From Streptomyces cylindrosporus (GTDB taxonomy: Bacteria; Actinomycetota; Actinomycetes; Streptomycetales; Streptomycetaceae): 64,000 nt of DNA. Positions 25,900-33,849 of the stretch are shown here, piece after piece. Both the position numbers and the translations under genes were made by a program. The stretch is taken from positions 1-64,000 of the forward strand of contig NZ_JALDAY010000009.1 of NCBI RefSeq assembly GCF_022698165.1, given 5' to 3'. The notes under the pieces were generated by a model. That model searched no databases. It was not told the origin of the DNA and saw nothing but the letters and a program-made list of their open reading frames with translations. Each line of letters begins with the position of its first letter. Position 1 is the stretch's first letter.

Positions 25900-27134
25900 C
25901 GCGGGCGGCGCGGGTGCTGTTCGTGACCTGGGCCGCGCCCGGACACCTCTTCCCGATGGTGCCGCTCGCCTGGGCGCTGCAGGCGGCCGGGCACGACGTA
26001 GCGGTCGCGGGGCTGCCGTCCTGCCAGGAGGCCATCACCGGCGCCGGGCTGCATGCCGTCCAGGTCGGTGCCGCCGCGGCCCTGGCCCGGCTGCCGAAAC
26101 GGCCCGAACTGGCCGCCTGGGGGCGGCCGGCCCGGTGGCCGGAGGGCTGGTCGGCGGATCTGGACCTGCTCGACGCGGACCGGCGCCGGGTGGTGCGCGC
26201 CCTCTACGAGAAGCAGTGCGAGGTCGGCGATCTGATGCTCGACGACCTCGTGGCGTACGGCCGTTGGTGGCGCCCCGACCTGGTCGTCCACGACGCGCTC
26301 GCCATGGCCGGGCCGGTGCTCGCTGCCGTACTGGGGGTCCCGGCCGTCGGGCACGGCTGGGAGGTCGGCGCCACCCTGCACGAGCCGACCGCCGACCGCA
26401 ACGACGAGCCGCTTCCCGCCTACCTGCGGCTGTTCGAACGGCGGGGCGTCGCTCCGGCGGCCCCGCTCGCCTGGATCGACCCGTGCCCGCCCGCCCTGCG
26501 CCCGCCGGACCACCCCGAGGTCCGGCGGCTGCCGATGGAGTGCGTGCCCTACAACGGCCCCGGGCACCACCCCGAGTGGCTCGCCGCGCCGCGCGAACGG
26601 CCCCGGGTATGCCTGACGGCCGGAGTCGCCGGAGCCCGCTACCGCGACCCGGACGGCCCCGACGTGGTCTCGCTCACGCTGGAGGCGCTGGCGGCGACGG
26701 ACGCCGAGATCGTCCTGGCGGCGGGCGGCCCCGCCGACAGCCTCCCGGAGTTCCCGGACCGGCCGGACCGGGTCCGGGTGGTGCGCGGGGTGCCCTTCCG
26801 GATGCTGCTGCCGACCTGCGACCTCATGGTCCACCACGGCGGTGCCGGGACGGTCCTGACCTCGGCCGTCCTGGGCGTGCCGCAGATCGTGGCACCGCCG
26901 TCGCCGATCTGCGCGGAGATCGGGTACGCCGTCGAACGGGCGGGCGTGGGCGTCATGCTCGACCGGCTCGACGACCCGGACCTGCTGGCGAAGACCGTCG
27001 GGGACGTGCTGCGCGACCCCGGCCCGCAGCAAGCGGCCGCCAGTCGGCTGCGGGACGAGACGCGGGCCCTGCCGTCCGCCCACGCGGTGGCGGACCATCT
27101 CGTGAGCCGGTTCACCTGCCTCGGCGGGCGGTGA
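25896..27134 (+). CDS. Polyketide glycosyltransferase (GT1), second copy
   Basis: A 412-aa GT-B enzyme: RVLFVTWAAPGHLFPMVPLA at the N-terminus, and the C-terminal donor site LMVHHGGAGTVLTSAVLGVP. Its ATG overlaps the PKS stop (ATGA), and a 4-ketoreductase gene follows five bases later. It is related to but clearly distinct from the transferase at 15 kb. Placement between the acyl PKS and the deoxysugar genes suggests it attaches the sugar that carries the acyl group, but this is inference. No auxiliary P450-like activator protein is seen, so it probably works alone. Confidence 0.9.
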   Translation: MTRAARVLFVTWAAPGHLFPMVPLAWALQAAGHDVAVAGLPSCQEAITGAGLHAVQVGAAAALARLPKRPELAAWGRPARWPEGWSADLDLLDADRRRVVRALYEKQCEVGDLMLDDLVAYGRWWRPDLVVHDALAMAGPVLAAVLGVPAVGHGWEVGATLHEPTADRNDEPLPAYLRLFERRGVAPAAPLAWIDPCPPALRPPDHPEVRRLPMECVPYNGPGHHPEWLAAPRERPRVCLTAGVAGARYRDPDGPDVVSLTLEALAATDAEIVLAAGGPADSLPEFPDRPDRVRVVRGVPFRMLLPTCDLMVHHGGAGTVLTSAVLGVPQIVAPPSPICAEIGYAVERAGVGVMLDRLDDPDLLAKTVGDVLRDPGPQQAAASRLRDETRALPSAHAVADHLVSRFTCLGGR

Positions 27135-27138
27135 CGCG

Positions 27139-28086
27139 ATGACCGCCGCGGACGCCTCGCACGTCGCAGTCATCGGTGGCACCGGTTTCCTCGGGCGTCA
27201 CATCCGCGCCCGCCTCGGCGACGGTGGCGGGCAGGTCCTGTCGGTCGCCCGGCGGGCCGCGTCCGACGGCCCGTCCGTCGCGCTGGACGTCTGCGCCGCA
27301 CCCCCCGCGGAACTCGCCGACGTGCTCGTCGAGCACCGCGCGACGGTCGTGGTGAACGCGGCCGGCGCGGTGTGGGACCACACCGGGCGCGGCCTGGAGG
27401 AGTCCAACGTCGTCCTCGTGGAGAAGGTGCGCGACGCTCTCGCGAAGGTGCCCTGGCGGGTCCGGCTGGTGCAGCTCGGCACGGTCTTCGAGTACGCGCG
27501 CCCGGCCGAGGGGGAGTACCTGGACGAGAACGCCCCGCTGCGCCCGTCGACCCCCTACGGCCGAACCAAGCTGCGCGGCAGCGAGATCGTGCTCGACGCC
27601 ACCCGGGCCGGCCTGCTCGACGGGGTGGTGCTGCGGACGACGACCTGCCTGGGACCGGGTATGCCGGAGCCGAGCTTGCTCGGCCGGGTGACCAGGGTGC
27701 TGCGGGAGGCCGCCGCCCGCGGCGGCCCCGCGGTGGTGCGGCTGGCGCCGCTGACCGCGCGGCGCGACGTCGTCGACTGCCGCGACCTCGCGGACGCGGT
27801 GGCTGCCGCGGCCCGGGCCCCGGTCGTCGGCCGGGCGCTCAACATCGGCGGCGGCCGGGCCGTCGCGGTGCGGGAGCTGGTGGACCTCGTCGTCGCCGTG
27901 AGCGGTGTCCCGGCGACGATCGTCGAGGAGGAGACCGCGACCGGCCGCAGCGCGGGCGTCGACTGGCTGGCCGTCGGTATCCGGGCGGCCGAACGGCTGC
28001 TCGGCTGGCGGCCACGACACGACCTGACCTCCACGGCGGAGGCCGTATGGGCGGGAATCCCCGATCAACGCCACGGAAGGGCGTGA
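27139..28086 (+). CDS. NDP-hexose 4-ketoreductase (SDR, epimerase/dehydratase family)
   Basis: A 315-aa extended SDR. The cofactor motif is IGGTGFLGRH at the N-terminus and the catalytic pair is in TPYGRTKLRGSE (YxxxK). The length and sequence style match TDP-4-keto-6-deoxyhexose 4-ketoreductases (UrdR/SpnN-like class). It would set the C-4 stereocentre at the end of the sugar pathway, giving amicetose or rhodinose after 2- and 3-deoxygenation. It is followed after 7 bp by the 3-dehydrase gene, with which it shares the PKS operon. Confidence 0.82.
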   Translation: MTAADASHVAVIGGTGFLGRHIRARLGDGGGQVLSVARRAASDGPSVALDVCAAPPAELADVLVEHRATVVVNAAGAVWDHTGRGLEESNVVLVEKVRDALAKVPWRVRLVQLGTVFEYARPAEGEYLDENAPLRPSTPYGRTKLRGSEIVLDATRAGLLDGVVLRTTTCLGPGMPEPSLLGRVTRVLREAAARGGPAVVRLAPLTARRDVVDCRDLADAVAAAARAPVVGRALNIGGGRAVAVRELVDLVVAVSGVPATIVEEETATGRSAGVDWLAVGIRAAERLLGWRPRHDLTSTAEAVWAGIPDQRHGRA

Positions 28087-28093
28087 CGGACCG

Positions 28094-29398
28094 ATGGACC
28101 TTCGAAGCCAACTGCTGGAACTCACCCGGAAGTACGACCAGGAGCAGGCGGGCGACGGCGCCTTCCTGCCCGGCGTGACCCCGGTCCTCACCTCGGGCGC
28201 GGTCCTCGACGAGGAGGACCGGGTCGCCTACGTCGAGGCGGCCCTGGACCTGCGCATCGCGGCCGGCGCGCGGGCCAGGAAGTTCGAGAGCCGGTTCGCC
28301 CGGTGGATGAAGGTGCGCAAGGCGCACCTGGCGAACTCCGGCTCGTCGGCCAACCTGCTCGCGCTCAGCGCGCTCACCTCGCCGCAGCTCGGGGAGGCCC
28401 GCCTGGTCCCGGGCGACGAGGTGATCACGGCGGCGACCGGCTTTCCCACCACCGTCAACCCGGTGCTCCAGAACGGTCTGGTCCCGGTCTTCGTCGACAT
28501 CGAACTCGGCACCTACAACGCCACCTTGGAGCGGATCGAGCAGGCGATCGGCCCGCGCACCCGGGCCATCATGATGGCCCACACCCTGGGCAACCCCTTC
28601 CAGGCCGCCGAGATCGCCCGACTCGCCATCGACCACGACCTGTTCCTGATCGAGGACAACTGCGACGCCGTCGGCTCGCTCTATCAGGGGCAACTCACGG
28701 GCACCTTCGGCGACTTCGCGACGGTGAGCTTCTACCCGGCGCACCACATCACGATGGGCGAGGGCGGCTGTGTGCTGACCAAGAACCTCCAACTCGCCCG
28801 GATCGTCGAGTCGATGCGCGACTGGGGCCGGGACTGCTGGTGCGAGCCCGGCGAGGACAACCGCTGCCTGAAGCGCTTCGACTACGACTTCGGCACGCTG
28901 CCGGCCGGGTACGACCACAAGTACGTGTTCTCGCACGTCGGTTACAACCTGAAGGCGACCGAAGTGCAGGCCGCGCTCGGGCTGAGCCAGCTGCGCCGCC
29001 TCGACGACTTCGGCGCCGCCCGGCGGCGCAACTGGCAGCGGCTGCGGGACGGGTTGCGGGACGTGCCCGGTCTGCTGCTGCCGGAGGCGACACCCGGTAG
29101 CGACCCGAGCTGGTTCGGGTTCGTGCTCACGGTCCTGCCGGAGGCGACGTTCACCCGGCGCGACCTCGTCGCGTTCCTGGAGGACCGCAAGATCGCCACC
29201 CGCAGGCTCTTCGGCGGCAACCTCACGCGCCACCCCGCCTACCAAGGGCGGGAGTTCCGCGTGGTCGGCGACCTGACCAACAGTGACATCACCACCGAGC
29301 AGACCTTCTGGATCGGGGTCTACCCGGGCATCACCCCCGAGATGACCGACTACATGATCGCGTCGATCCGGGAGTTCGTGGCGGCTTCGGGTTCCTGA
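28094..29398 (+). CDS. NDP-4-keto-6-deoxyhexose 3-dehydrase (E1/SpnQ type, PMP and [2Fe-2S])
   Basis: A 434-aa DegT-fold enzyme that removes the C-3 hydroxyl of an NDP-4-ketohexose. In place of the PLP-binding Lys it has His in SFYPAHHITMGEGGCVLTK (His217/218), the mark of E1-type dehydrases. Cysteines for the iron-sulfur cluster are seen in RDCWCEPGEDNRC and nearby. The length matches E1, UrdQ and SpnQ. No dedicated E3 reductase is in the window, so electrons probably come from host ferredoxin or flavodoxin systems, as reported for SpnQ. It makes the sugar 3-deoxy; with the 2,3-dehydratase the product is 2,3,6-trideoxy. It is the last gene of the operon, before a strong hairpin. Confidence 0.92.
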   Translation: MDLRSQLLELTRKYDQEQAGDGAFLPGVTPVLTSGAVLDEEDRVAYVEAALDLRIAAGARARKFESRFARWMKVRKAHLANSGSSANLLALSALTSPQLGEARLVPGDEVITAATGFPTTVNPVLQNGLVPVFVDIELGTYNATLERIEQAIGPRTRAIMMAHTLGNPFQAAEIARLAIDHDLFLIEDNCDAVGSLYQGQLTGTFGDFATVSFYPAHHITMGEGGCVLTKNLQLARIVESMRDWGRDCWCEPGEDNRCLKRFDYDFGTLPAGYDHKYVFSHVGYNLKATEVQAALGLSQLRRLDDFGAARRRNWQRLRDGLRDVPGLLLPEATPGSDPSWFGFVLTVLPEATFTRRDLVAFLEDRKIATRRLFGGNLTRHPAYQGREFRVVGDLTNSDITTEQTFWIGVYPGITPEMTDYMIASIREFVAASGS

Positions 29399-29413
29399 CG
29401 AGCTGTCGCGAAA

Positions 29414-29444
29414 GGGAGGGGGCGGCCGAAGGCCGCCCCCTCCC
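29414..29444. terminator. Strong bidirectional hairpin
   Basis: Arms GGGAGGGGGCGGCC (29414-29427) and GGCCGCCCCCTCCC (29431-29444) pair perfectly. It separates the convergent 3-dehydrase gene (stop 29398) and the flavin hydroxylase gene (stop 29465). Confidence 0.85.
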
Positions 29445-29464
29445 GTCGTACGCAGCGCGCCCGC

Positions 29465-30613
29465 TCACGCCTCCCCGAGTGCGTACCGTGCCCATCCGTC
29501 CGCGTTCACGTCCGGCTGCAGCGCGCCGTGCCCGGCCATGCAGTGCACGTCGCGCCACACCCGTTGGACGGGGTTGTCCAGGGACTGGCCGCGGCTGCCG
29601 CTCATCCGCAGCAGGCTGTTGACCGCGCCGAGCAGCAGGTCGGCCGCCACGGTGTAGTCGCGGGTGGCGCGCAGCGGGAGTTCCGTGGTGACGGTGGCCG
29701 ACTCGGCCTCCTCGACGACCCGGCCGACCAGCGCCTTGGCCGCGTCCAGGTGGCCGGCCGCCCCAGCCAGCGCGAGGCGGACGCCGGGACGGTCGCTGGT
29801 CCTGGTCCGGTTGGCCTCGGTGCGCCGGGCCGTCCACTGGGTCCAGGTCTGCAGGGCCCCCTCCACGGCACCGATCCCGGGGCAGAGGAAGTACAGCCCG
29901 TTGAGCAGTTTGAGTGGGATGCGGTGCGGGCGGGCCGCCGCCGGGTCGGGGTCGCCCGCGAGCAGTGTCCGGTGGTCGAAGGTGCGGTGCGCGGGCACGA
30001 AGACGTCGTCGACGACGACCGTGTTGCTGCCGGTGGCGCGCAGCCCGACGTTGCGCCAGGTATCGAGCACCCGGTAGTCGCTGCGCGGCAGCAGGAAGTG
30101 GCGCAGCACGGGCGGTCCGTCGGTGCCCGGGGCCACGCCGCCCACGGTCGTCCACCGCGCGTGGTCGACCCCGCTGGCGAAGCTCCACTGCCCGGTCAGC
30201 CGCCAGCCGCCGTCGACCGCGCGGACGGTGCCCGAGGGCACCAGGGACCCGGCCAGCGGTACGTCCGGGCCGTCGCCCCACAGGTCGTACTGCCCCTCGG
30301 GGGGAAGGTGGGCGCACATGCGGCCGAGGGCGGCGAGGACCCCGGCGCACCACGCTGCCGACATGCAGCCGGCGCCCACCGCGGCGAGCGCCTCGCCGAG
30401 GTGACCGATCGCGCCGGGGGCGGCGGCCGAGCCGCCCCAGCGTTCGGGTACGAAGTGCCGCGCGAACCCCGCGGTCACCAGGGATTCGGCGACGGCGGGA
30501 TCGAGGCGGTTGCTGTCCTCACCGGCGAGCGCGGCCTCGGCGGCCTGCTCACCCGCCTTGCTCGCCGCCGTCACCAGGTTCGTCGTGTCGGTCGTATCCG
30601 TCGTGTTCGTCAT
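29465..30613 (-). CDS. Two-component FMN-dependent hydroxylase (acyl-CoA dehydrogenase fold)
   Basis: A 382-aa group D flavin monooxygenase with acyl-CoA-dehydrogenase topology: helical N-terminus, RLTGQWSFASGVDHARW and GLRATGSNTVVVDDVFVP in the central sheet domain, and a helical C-terminus ending NPVQRVWRDVHCMAGHG. Relatives include ActVA-ORF5 and the nitrososynthases. A flavin reductase gene lies immediately upstream, as expected for a two-component system. With no sugar aminotransferase here, oxygenation of the aromatic nucleus is the more likely role. The chosen ATG (30613) makes the gene overlap the reductase by 65 bp; a later start near the V of LVTAASKAG is possible. The N-terminus is TTD-rich. 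Confidence 0.82.
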   Translation of the reverse strand: MTNTTDTTDTTNLVTAASKAGEQAAEAALAGEDSNRLDPAVAESLVTAGFARHFVPERWGGSAAAPGAIGHLGEALAAVGAGCMSAAWCAGVLAALGRMCAHLPPEGQYDLWGDGPDVPLAGSLVPSGTVRAVDGGWRLTGQWSFASGVDHARWTTVGGVAPGTDGPPVLRHFLLPRSDYRVLDTWRNVGLRATGSNTVVVDDVFVPAHRTFDHRTLLAGDPDPAAARPHRIPLKLLNGLYFLCPGIGAVEGALQTWTQWTARRTEANRTRTSDRPGVRLALAGAAGHLDAAKALVGRVVEEAESATVTTELPLRATRDYTVAADLLLGAVNSLLRMSGSRGQSLDNPVQRVWRDVHCMAGHGALQPDVNADGWARYALGEA

Positions 30614-31136
30614 CGGGCCGGTTCCTTGCCTCTCGAGGTGGCCTGCCGGTCAGGGTGTGGAAGGCGCGGGCGTGGTGGACCAGCGGCCGGCCGGGGAAGA
30701 CCCGGGCCCGGCGGACGAGGCCGACGAGGATCACGTGGTCGCCCGCGGGGATCCGCCGGTCGAGTGCGCACTCGATCCGGGCGAGCGTCCCGGCCAGCAA
30801 CGGCACGCCGTCCAGGCCGGGGGAGGTGCGCAGGCCGTCGTACTTGTCGTGGCCCTTGGTGGCGAACAGCCGGGCGAGCGGGGACTGGTCGTCGCGCAGG
30901 ACGTGGATGGCCATCGCGGTGGCGGTGTCGAAGGCGGGCTTGCAGTCGGCCCCGCGGTCGAGGCAGACGAGGACCAGCGGCGGGTCCATGGACAGGGCGG
31001 AGAAGGAGGTCGCGGTGAATCCGCGCCGCACGCCCGCGGAGTCCACGGTGGTCACCACGGCCACGCCGCTGGGCCACTGGGACAGACACGCGCGCAACCG
31101 CTCCCCGCCGACGGCGAGGGGCGGCACGGTGGTCAT
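30549..31136 (-). CDS. Flavin reductase (ActVB-like)
   Basis: A 195-aa NAD(P)H:flavin oxidoreductase supplying reduced FMN to the adjacent hydroxylase. The split-barrel family pattern is seen in WPSGVAVVTTVDSAGVRRGF, TATSFSALSMDPPLVLVC and the late AGDHVILVGLV. The ATG at 31136 overlaps the stop of the sugar 3-ketoreductase as ATGA. The last 25 residues are Asp/Gly-rich and run inside the start of the hydroxylase gene, so the true biological overlap needs N-terminal mapping. Cytosolic, no signal sequence. Confidence 0.88.
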   Translation of the reverse strand: MTTVPPLAVGGERLRACLSQWPSGVAVVTTVDSAGVRRGFTATSFSALSMDPPLVLVCLDRGADCKPAFDTATAMAIHVLRDDQSPLARLFATKGHDKYDGLRTSPGLDGVPLLAGTLARIECALDRRIPAGDHVILVGLVRRARVFPGRPLVHHARAFHTLTGRPPREARNRPDDEHDGYDRHDEPGDGGEQGG

Positions 31137-32185
31137 GCGCCGCCGTCCGCTGCCATCGGTACCACGGGGCCGCCGTCTCCCACCGAGCTGTCCCGTACGG
31201 CCATCTCCCGTACGGCGTCCACCAGTTCCGCCTGCCGTACCGCCGCCTCGCGTTCGGGGGCCGGGTCCTCCTGGCCGAGGACCATGGCCGCGAACCGCGC
31301 GGCCAGGTTGGCGAACTGGTCGTCGGGCGGCAGGGTCACCTCCTCGACGTGGTCCTGCCGTTCCACCCGTAGCACCGGGCTGTGGTCCGGCGGCGGGGTG
31401 AAGGCGCGGCCTACGACGATCCGGCCGGTGCTGCCCCACAGTGTGTACGCCGACCGGTAGGCGTGGGTGAAGCCGAAGGAGAGGTGGGCGGTGGCCGGTC
31501 CCGGCGCGCGCAGGAGCGCGTCGCCGCGGATGTCGACGCCGGTCGCGGGGTCGCTCACCAGGGTGGAGCCGACGACGGACAGGGCGTCGCCGAGCAGGAG
31601 CCCGGCCGCCCGCACGGTGTAGACGCCGGCGTCCAGGAGCGCGCCGCCGCCGAGGTCCGGCCGGTAGCGGATGTCCTCGGGTGGCAGCGGGGGAAAGCCG
31701 AACTCGGCTGTAAGACACCGGAGTTCGCCGATCCGGCCGGTGTCGACCAGGCGGCCGACAGCCCGGTGCTGGGAGTGGTGGAGGAACATGAAGCTCTCCA
31801 TCAGCACCAGGGAGCGGCTCTTGGCCAGGTCCGCCAGGTCGTGCGCCTGCCGGGCATCGGTGGTCATCGGCTTCTCGACCAGCGCGTGCTTGCCGCTCTC
31901 CAGGGCACGCGCGGTCCACGGCGCGTGCAGGGCGGGCGGCAGCGGTACGTACACGGCATCGACGTCGTCGCGGTCGAGGAGGTGCCGGTAGCCGTCGGGG
32001 CCGTGCAGCGCGACGGCGTCGAAGCGCGTGGCCGCCGCCTTGGCCCGGTCGCGGTCCCGGCTGGCCACCGCCGCGATCTCGACCAGCGGCGTACGGGCCA
32101 TGGCCGGCAGCATCCGGCGCATCGCGATCCCGCCGCAGCCGAGCACGCCGACGCGCAGCGGGGCCGGCCGCGCGGGGGGCCTCAC
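31133..32185 (-). CDS. NDP-hexose 3-ketoreductase (Gfo/Idh/MocA family)
   Basis: A 350-aa oxidoreductase that would reduce the 3-keto group formed by the 2,3-dehydratase. The N-terminal fold has LRVGVLGCGGIAMRRMLPAM, the conserved VEKPMTTDARQAHDLAD (EKP Lys) and GGGALLDAGVYTVRAAGLL. This is the pattern of UrdT/LanT/TylCI-type sugar 3-ketoreductases. I chose the GTG at 32185 because it overlaps the 2,3-dehydratase stop (GTGA); frame upstream of that is antisense noise. Its position right after the 2,3-dehydratase fits the known two-step 2-deoxygenation. Confidence 0.88.
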   Translation of the reverse strand: MRPPARPAPLRVGVLGCGGIAMRRMLPAMARTPLVEIAAVASRDRDRAKAAATRFDAVALHGPDGYRHLLDRDDVDAVYVPLPPALHAPWTARALESGKHALVEKPMTTDARQAHDLADLAKSRSLVLMESFMFLHHSQHRAVGRLVDTGRIGELRCLTAEFGFPPLPPEDIRYRPDLGGGALLDAGVYTVRAAGLLLGDALSVVGSTLVSDPATGVDIRGDALLRAPGPATAHLSFGFTHAYRSAYTLWGSTGRIVVGRAFTPPPDHSPVLRVERQDHVEEVTLPPDDQFANLAARFAAMVLGQEDPAPEREAAVRQAELVDAVREMAVRDSSVGDGGPVVPMAADGGA

Positions 32186-33618
32186 CACAGGCAGTGCAGG
32201 CACGCGACGAGGCTGCGGGCCTGGACGTTGAGATAGTGGCTGTGCTGGAGCAGGGACGCGAGTTGATGGAGTGTCAGCCATCGGTAGTCCTCCGGCACGG
32301 CGACGGGGAAGTCGTCCCCGGCCTCGATGATCGTGTAGCGGCATTCGGCGTGGTGGAACCGGCCGCCCTCCTCGGACTGGATCGCGTCGAACCGCACCCG
32401 CCCCGCGGGGGCGTCGAGGACCACGTCCAAAAACCGCGGGCGCGAAGCGGCGGGCAGGGAGCGGTAGTTGTCGGGAGTGCACTGGACGGTCGGGGCGAGT
32501 TCGACCCCGCGCACATGTCCGGCCTCGGGCCGGGCGTGGACGAGGGCGTGCAGCACGCCGCCGAGGTTCTTCACCAGCAGCGCGGCGATCCCGGTGCCGC
32601 AGGGCGCCAGCAGCGGCTGGGTCCAGCCGCTCACCTCGCGGCTGGCCGCGCTCACCCGCGCGCCGAAGACCGTGAAGTGCCGCCCCTGCTCGTGCCGGAC
32701 CTCCCACGCGTCGCGGTGCCAGCCCTCGACGCGCGCCAACGGGATCCGCTCGGTGCGCAGTTCGTGCCGGGCGGTGCGCTCGGTGAACCAGCTCAGCACC
32801 TCGGGCAGCGGGTGCAGCGCGCCCTCCGCCGCCGTCATCGAGCGGCGCAGCGCCGTACGGAACTCCTGTCCCGGACCCGGTCGCGGCGCGCTGGTCGGGC
32901 GGGCGAAGGGGATGCAGGACAGGACCGTGCGGGCGTCCATGTTCACCGTGTTGTCCCGGTGCAGGAGTTCGCGCAGTTCCGCGACGGTCATCCAGCGGAA
33001 GTCGGGGTGTGCGGGGACGTCCTCGTCGGGCGGGACCTCGACCACGATGTTGCGGTTGCGCTTGCCGAGGAACCAGGAGCCCTGTTCCGACTGCAGCACG
33101 TCCACGAGCACCCGGGCCCGGCCGGGATCCGTGAAGTACTCCAGGTAGCGCGTGGCCGAACCGCGGTGCACGCGGGTGAAGTTGCTGCGGGTGGCCTGCA
33201 CGGTGGGCGACACCTGGACCAGGTTGGGGTTGCCCGGTTCCATCTTGGCCTGCGTCAGGCAGTGCAGGACGCCGTCGATCTCCTTGACGACGAAGCCGAG
33301 CAGGCCGATCTCGGGCTGGACGATGATGGGCTGGTCCCAGGTGCCGACCGGGCCGGCGTCCGCGTGCACGCGCAGCCCCTCGACCGTGAAGAACTTCCCG
33401 CTGCGGTGCGTCAGGTTGCCGGTGCCGGGCTGGACGGACCAGTCGCCCAACTCGGCGAAGGGCACCCGGGTCACCTCGAACCGGTGGGCGTCCCGGCGGG
33501 CGATGAGCCAGTCGAGCGATTCCTTGGCCGCGGCGTCGGCGTCGGCCACCGACCCCGACTCGGTGAACCGGGCGGCCGGCTCCGGTCCTCGCGTCGTCAG
33601 CGGATGATCACGGGTCAC
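32182..33618 (-). CDS. NDP-hexose 2,3-dehydratase
   Basis: A 478-aa enzyme of the UrdS/TylX3/Gra-ORF27 family that removes the C-2 hydroxyl from NDP-4-keto-6-deoxyglucose. It is built of two internal repeats: each has a W.V/F.TG.L.H..G.FF-like segment (GNLTHRSGKFFTVEGLRV; EQGRHFTVFGARV), a QP segment (WDQPIIVQPEIGLLGF; WTQPLLAPCGTGIAAL) and SPTVQAT / APTVQCT. GTG start at 33618 with GAGAGG upstream. It leads the operon 2,3-dehydratase, 3-ketoreductase, flavin reductase, hydroxylase, and is divergent from the KS-alpha gene; two good SARP heptamers face it. Confidence 0.93.
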   Translation of the reverse strand: MTRDHPLTTRGPEPAARFTESGSVADADAAAKESLDWLIARRDAHRFEVTRVPFAELGDWSVQPGTGNLTHRSGKFFTVEGLRVHADAGPVGTWDQPIIVQPEIGLLGFVVKEIDGVLHCLTQAKMEPGNPNLVQVSPTVQATRSNFTRVHRGSATRYLEYFTDPGRARVLVDVLQSEQGSWFLGKRNRNIVVEVPPDEDVPAHPDFRWMTVAELRELLHRDNTVNMDARTVLSCIPFARPTSAPRPGPGQEFRTALRRSMTAAEGALHPLPEVLSWFTERTARHELRTERIPLARVEGWHRDAWEVRHEQGRHFTVFGARVSAASREVSGWTQPLLAPCGTGIAALLVKNLGGVLHALVHARPEAGHVRGVELAPTVQCTPDNYRSLPAASRPRFLDVVLDAPAGRVRFDAIQSEEGGRFHHAECRYTIIEAGDDFPVAVPEDYRWLTLHQLASLLQHSHYLNVQARSLVACLHCLW

Positions 33619-33667
33619 GGGGCACCTCTCACGGGTGGCGGATACGCCCGCACACCGTGGCAAGCGC

Positions 33668-33696
33668 ATCTGGTGCCCAGCTCGACGCGAACTCGA
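33668..33696 (-). promoter_or_regulatory. SARP-type operator before the deoxysugar/hydroxylase operon
   Basis: On the minus strand TCGAGTT (33696-33690) and TCGAGCT (33685-33679) stand 11 bp apart, both close to the classical SARP heptamer TCGAGCG; a weaker ACCAGAT follows at the same period. The operator ends 50 bp before the 2,3-dehydratase start codon. Confidence 0.58.
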
Positions 33697-33751
33697 ACAG
33701 CCGTACCCCGCCGCGCTGTTGGGTACGGCATCGGGCCGCCGACGGGTGGCT

Positions 33752-33780
33752 TCGACCCTCGTTCCAGACCGACTCAAGCG
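33752..33780 (+). promoter_or_regulatory. SARP-type operator before the type II minimal PKS operon
   Basis: Heptamers TCGACCC (33752), TCCAGAC (33763) and TCAAGCG (33774) lie at exact 11-bp period. CAGAAT at 33786-33791 could be the -10 hexamer. It faces the KS-alpha gene, opposite the operator at 33668-33696 in the same intergenic region. Confidence 0.6.
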
Positions 33781-33849
33781 GCCCGCAGAATGCTCGGCGA
33801 CGCCCTGGAGAAGTTTCGGCTTGAATAATATTTGAGGAGCCGTGGCTGC

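Noticed and set aside
28094..29398. PLP-dependent sugar aminotransferase
   Set aside because: SFYPAHHITMGEGG has His at the Lys position, and the iron-sulfur cysteines are present, so it is a 3-dehydrase.
29465..30613. Nitrososynthase acting on an amino sugar
   Set aside because: The family is related, but no sugar aminotransferase is in the window: the only DegT protein has His instead of the PLP Lys. Core hydroxylation with the adjacent flavin reductase fits better.
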